Assembly (NCBI GenBank): GCA_958446785.1 | Contig: CAUCXP010000104.1 | Location: forward strand, 1 to 5,870 | Length of the DNA: 5,870 bases | Origin: an uncultured Collinsella sp. | GTDB taxonomy: Bacteria > Actinomycetota > Coriobacteriia > Coriobacteriales > Coriobacteriaceae | Direction: 5' to 3' | Part shown: positions 5,390 to 5,870 of the stretch, one piece after another | Numbering within the stretch: the first letter of the stretch is position 1 | How the letters are laid out: every line of letters starts with the position of its first letter | Translations under genes and position numbers: made by a program | The notes under the pieces: model-generated | Told to the model about the DNA's origin: nothing | Database searches by the model: none | Seen by the model: the letters and a program-made list of their open reading frames with translations, nothing else

Positions 5390-5426
5390 ACTACCACAAA
5401 GGGGACAGGCACCTTTGTGGTAGTTT
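5388..5426 (+). terminator. Terminator-like REP hairpin 3 with GGGACAG loop motif
   Basis: AAACTACCACAAAGG (5388-5402) pairs perfectly over 15 bp with 5412-5426; the loop is GGACAGGCA. GGGGACAGG (5401-5409) spans the stem-loop junction, matching the placement in the two hairpins after the ATPase gene. The stem starts in the last two bases of the MscS-family gene stop codon. Only three T residues end the 3' arm, so termination strength is uncertain. The flank CGCAT directly after the stem is also found after hairpin 2. Confidence 0.75.
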
Positions 5427-5433
5427 CGCATCG

Positions 5434-5442
5434 TGGTACCAT
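5434..5442 (+). promoter_or_regulatory. Candidate extended -10 promoter element of the ParB-like gene
   Basis: TGG followed by TACCAT (5437-5442) fits an extended -10 (TGn plus hexamer). A weak -35, TTGTGG (5415-5420), would lie at 16 bases within the 3' arm of hairpin 3. The surrounding GGTACCATGGTTCA (5435-5448) is nearly repeated before the MscS-family gene as GGTATCATGGTTGA (4583-4596). Confidence 0.3.
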
Positions 5443-5482
5443 GGTTCATATCGTTGTTTAAACGACTAAGGGAGTAGACACC

Positions 5483-5870
5483 ATGGAAGAGGCCTATCGT
5501 CAAGCACGCAAGCGCGGCGAGCAGGGACGCCGTCGCGCCATCAGCCAAAGCGAGCACCCATACCTTACGGACCTCGACAGCTTGGTTGCCCAGCTCCCCT
5601 TAGGTCAGCGAGAGAGCGTCGGCCTGCGGGATATTCCGCTCGAAATGGTCGTCGGCACGGTTACCAAGGGCCGTCAGTCTGCCTTTTCGTGCAACTTTAT
5701 GCCCCTGTTGCCATTTAACACCGAGTTCGCCCGCAAGTGGTCCAACCTCTACGACATCCAGGTGACCGAGGGCTATCGCGACCCCATCATCGTCACCGAG
5801 TTCATGCATCGGTTTTACGTCCAGGAGGGCAACAAGCGCGTCAGCGTCCTCAAATTCCTGGATGCCCCGA
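5483..5870 (+). CDS. ParB/sulfiredoxin-like N-terminal domain protein (3' truncated by window)
   Basis: The first 129 codons are visible and the frame is open at the window end. ATG 5483 follows AAGGGAG (5468-5474) at 8 bases. The N-terminus (about 1-20) is rich in Arg, Lys and Glu and is not a signal peptide, so this part should be cytoplasmic. Residues 51-76 (IPLEMVVGTVTKGR, then FSCNFMPLL) are followed by RDPIIVTEFMHRFYVQEGN (99-117) and KRVSVLKFL. The arrangement 'DPI.V.E....YVxEGN+RV..LK' resembles the ParB/Srx fold box, in which such proteins bind nucleotide or DNA. The exact family is not identified; I recall similar N-termini in large Firmicutes and Coriobacteriia proteins annotated as ParB-like, but this is memory only. 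A promoter-like element at 5434-5442 suggests its own transcription after the MscS-family gene. Confidence 0.65.
   Translation, partial: MEEAYRQARKRGEQGRRRAISQSEHPYLTDLDSLVAQLPLGQRESVGLRDIPLEMVVGTVTKGRQSAFSCNFMPLLPFNTEFARKWSNLYDIQVTEGYRDPIIVTEFMHRFYVQEGNKRVSVLKFLDAP

Noticed and set aside
1..5870. CRISPR array, tRNA or rRNA gene, insertion sequence
   Set aside because: No regularly spaced repeats, no cloverleaf or rRNA-like segment in the gaps, and no transposase-like frame were seen.

Overview
The window is a GC-rich, densely coded bacterial segment with every gene on the + strand. Codon use favours C or G at third positions, translation starts have AGGAGG- or AAGGGAG-type ribosome binding sites, and the protein families present would fit a Coriobacteriia actinobacterium, most likely Collinsella or a near relative. 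That assignment is inference from recollection of such genomes; there is no rRNA or similar marker here to prove it.

Layout. Positions 1-187 are the 3' end of an asparaginyl-tRNA synthetase gene, closed by a strong intrinsic terminator (234-269). A spacer with a tandem 11-bp repeat and a 14-bp palindrome (283-315) leads into a transcriptional regulator with an N-terminal winged helix and a C-terminal WYL-type domain (446-1231). After a 160-bp gap with a candidate promoter and an invertedly repeated leader comes a three-gene ABC importer: a lipoprotein substrate-binding protein (1392-2372), a BPD_transp_2-type permease (2577-3500) and an ATPase (3493-4287) whose start overlaps the permease stop. 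This is the TrpXYZ-like architecture (PF04392 binding protein); its substrate cannot be read from sequence. A hairpin between the binding-protein and permease genes (2443-2473) may set their expression ratio.

The 334-bp gap from 4288 to 4621 holds two hairpins and a frameshifted remnant of a secreted-protein gene (4444-4580). An MscS-family mechanosensitive channel (4622-5389) follows, then a third hairpin and the start of a gene (5483 to the window end) whose N-terminal region resembles a ParB/sulfiredoxin-like fold.

The most unusual signal is the set of three hairpins at 4286-4324, 4341-4380 and 5388-5426. Their stems differ or have diverged, yet each carries GGGACAG in the same place, at the 5' side of the loop. 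Two begin inside the stop codon of the preceding gene. They look like a dispersed REP-like family that may also serve as terminators. Other points worth checking are the broken signal-peptide gene, a possible structural switch ahead of the binding-protein gene, and a T-box-like nine-base match ahead of the permease.
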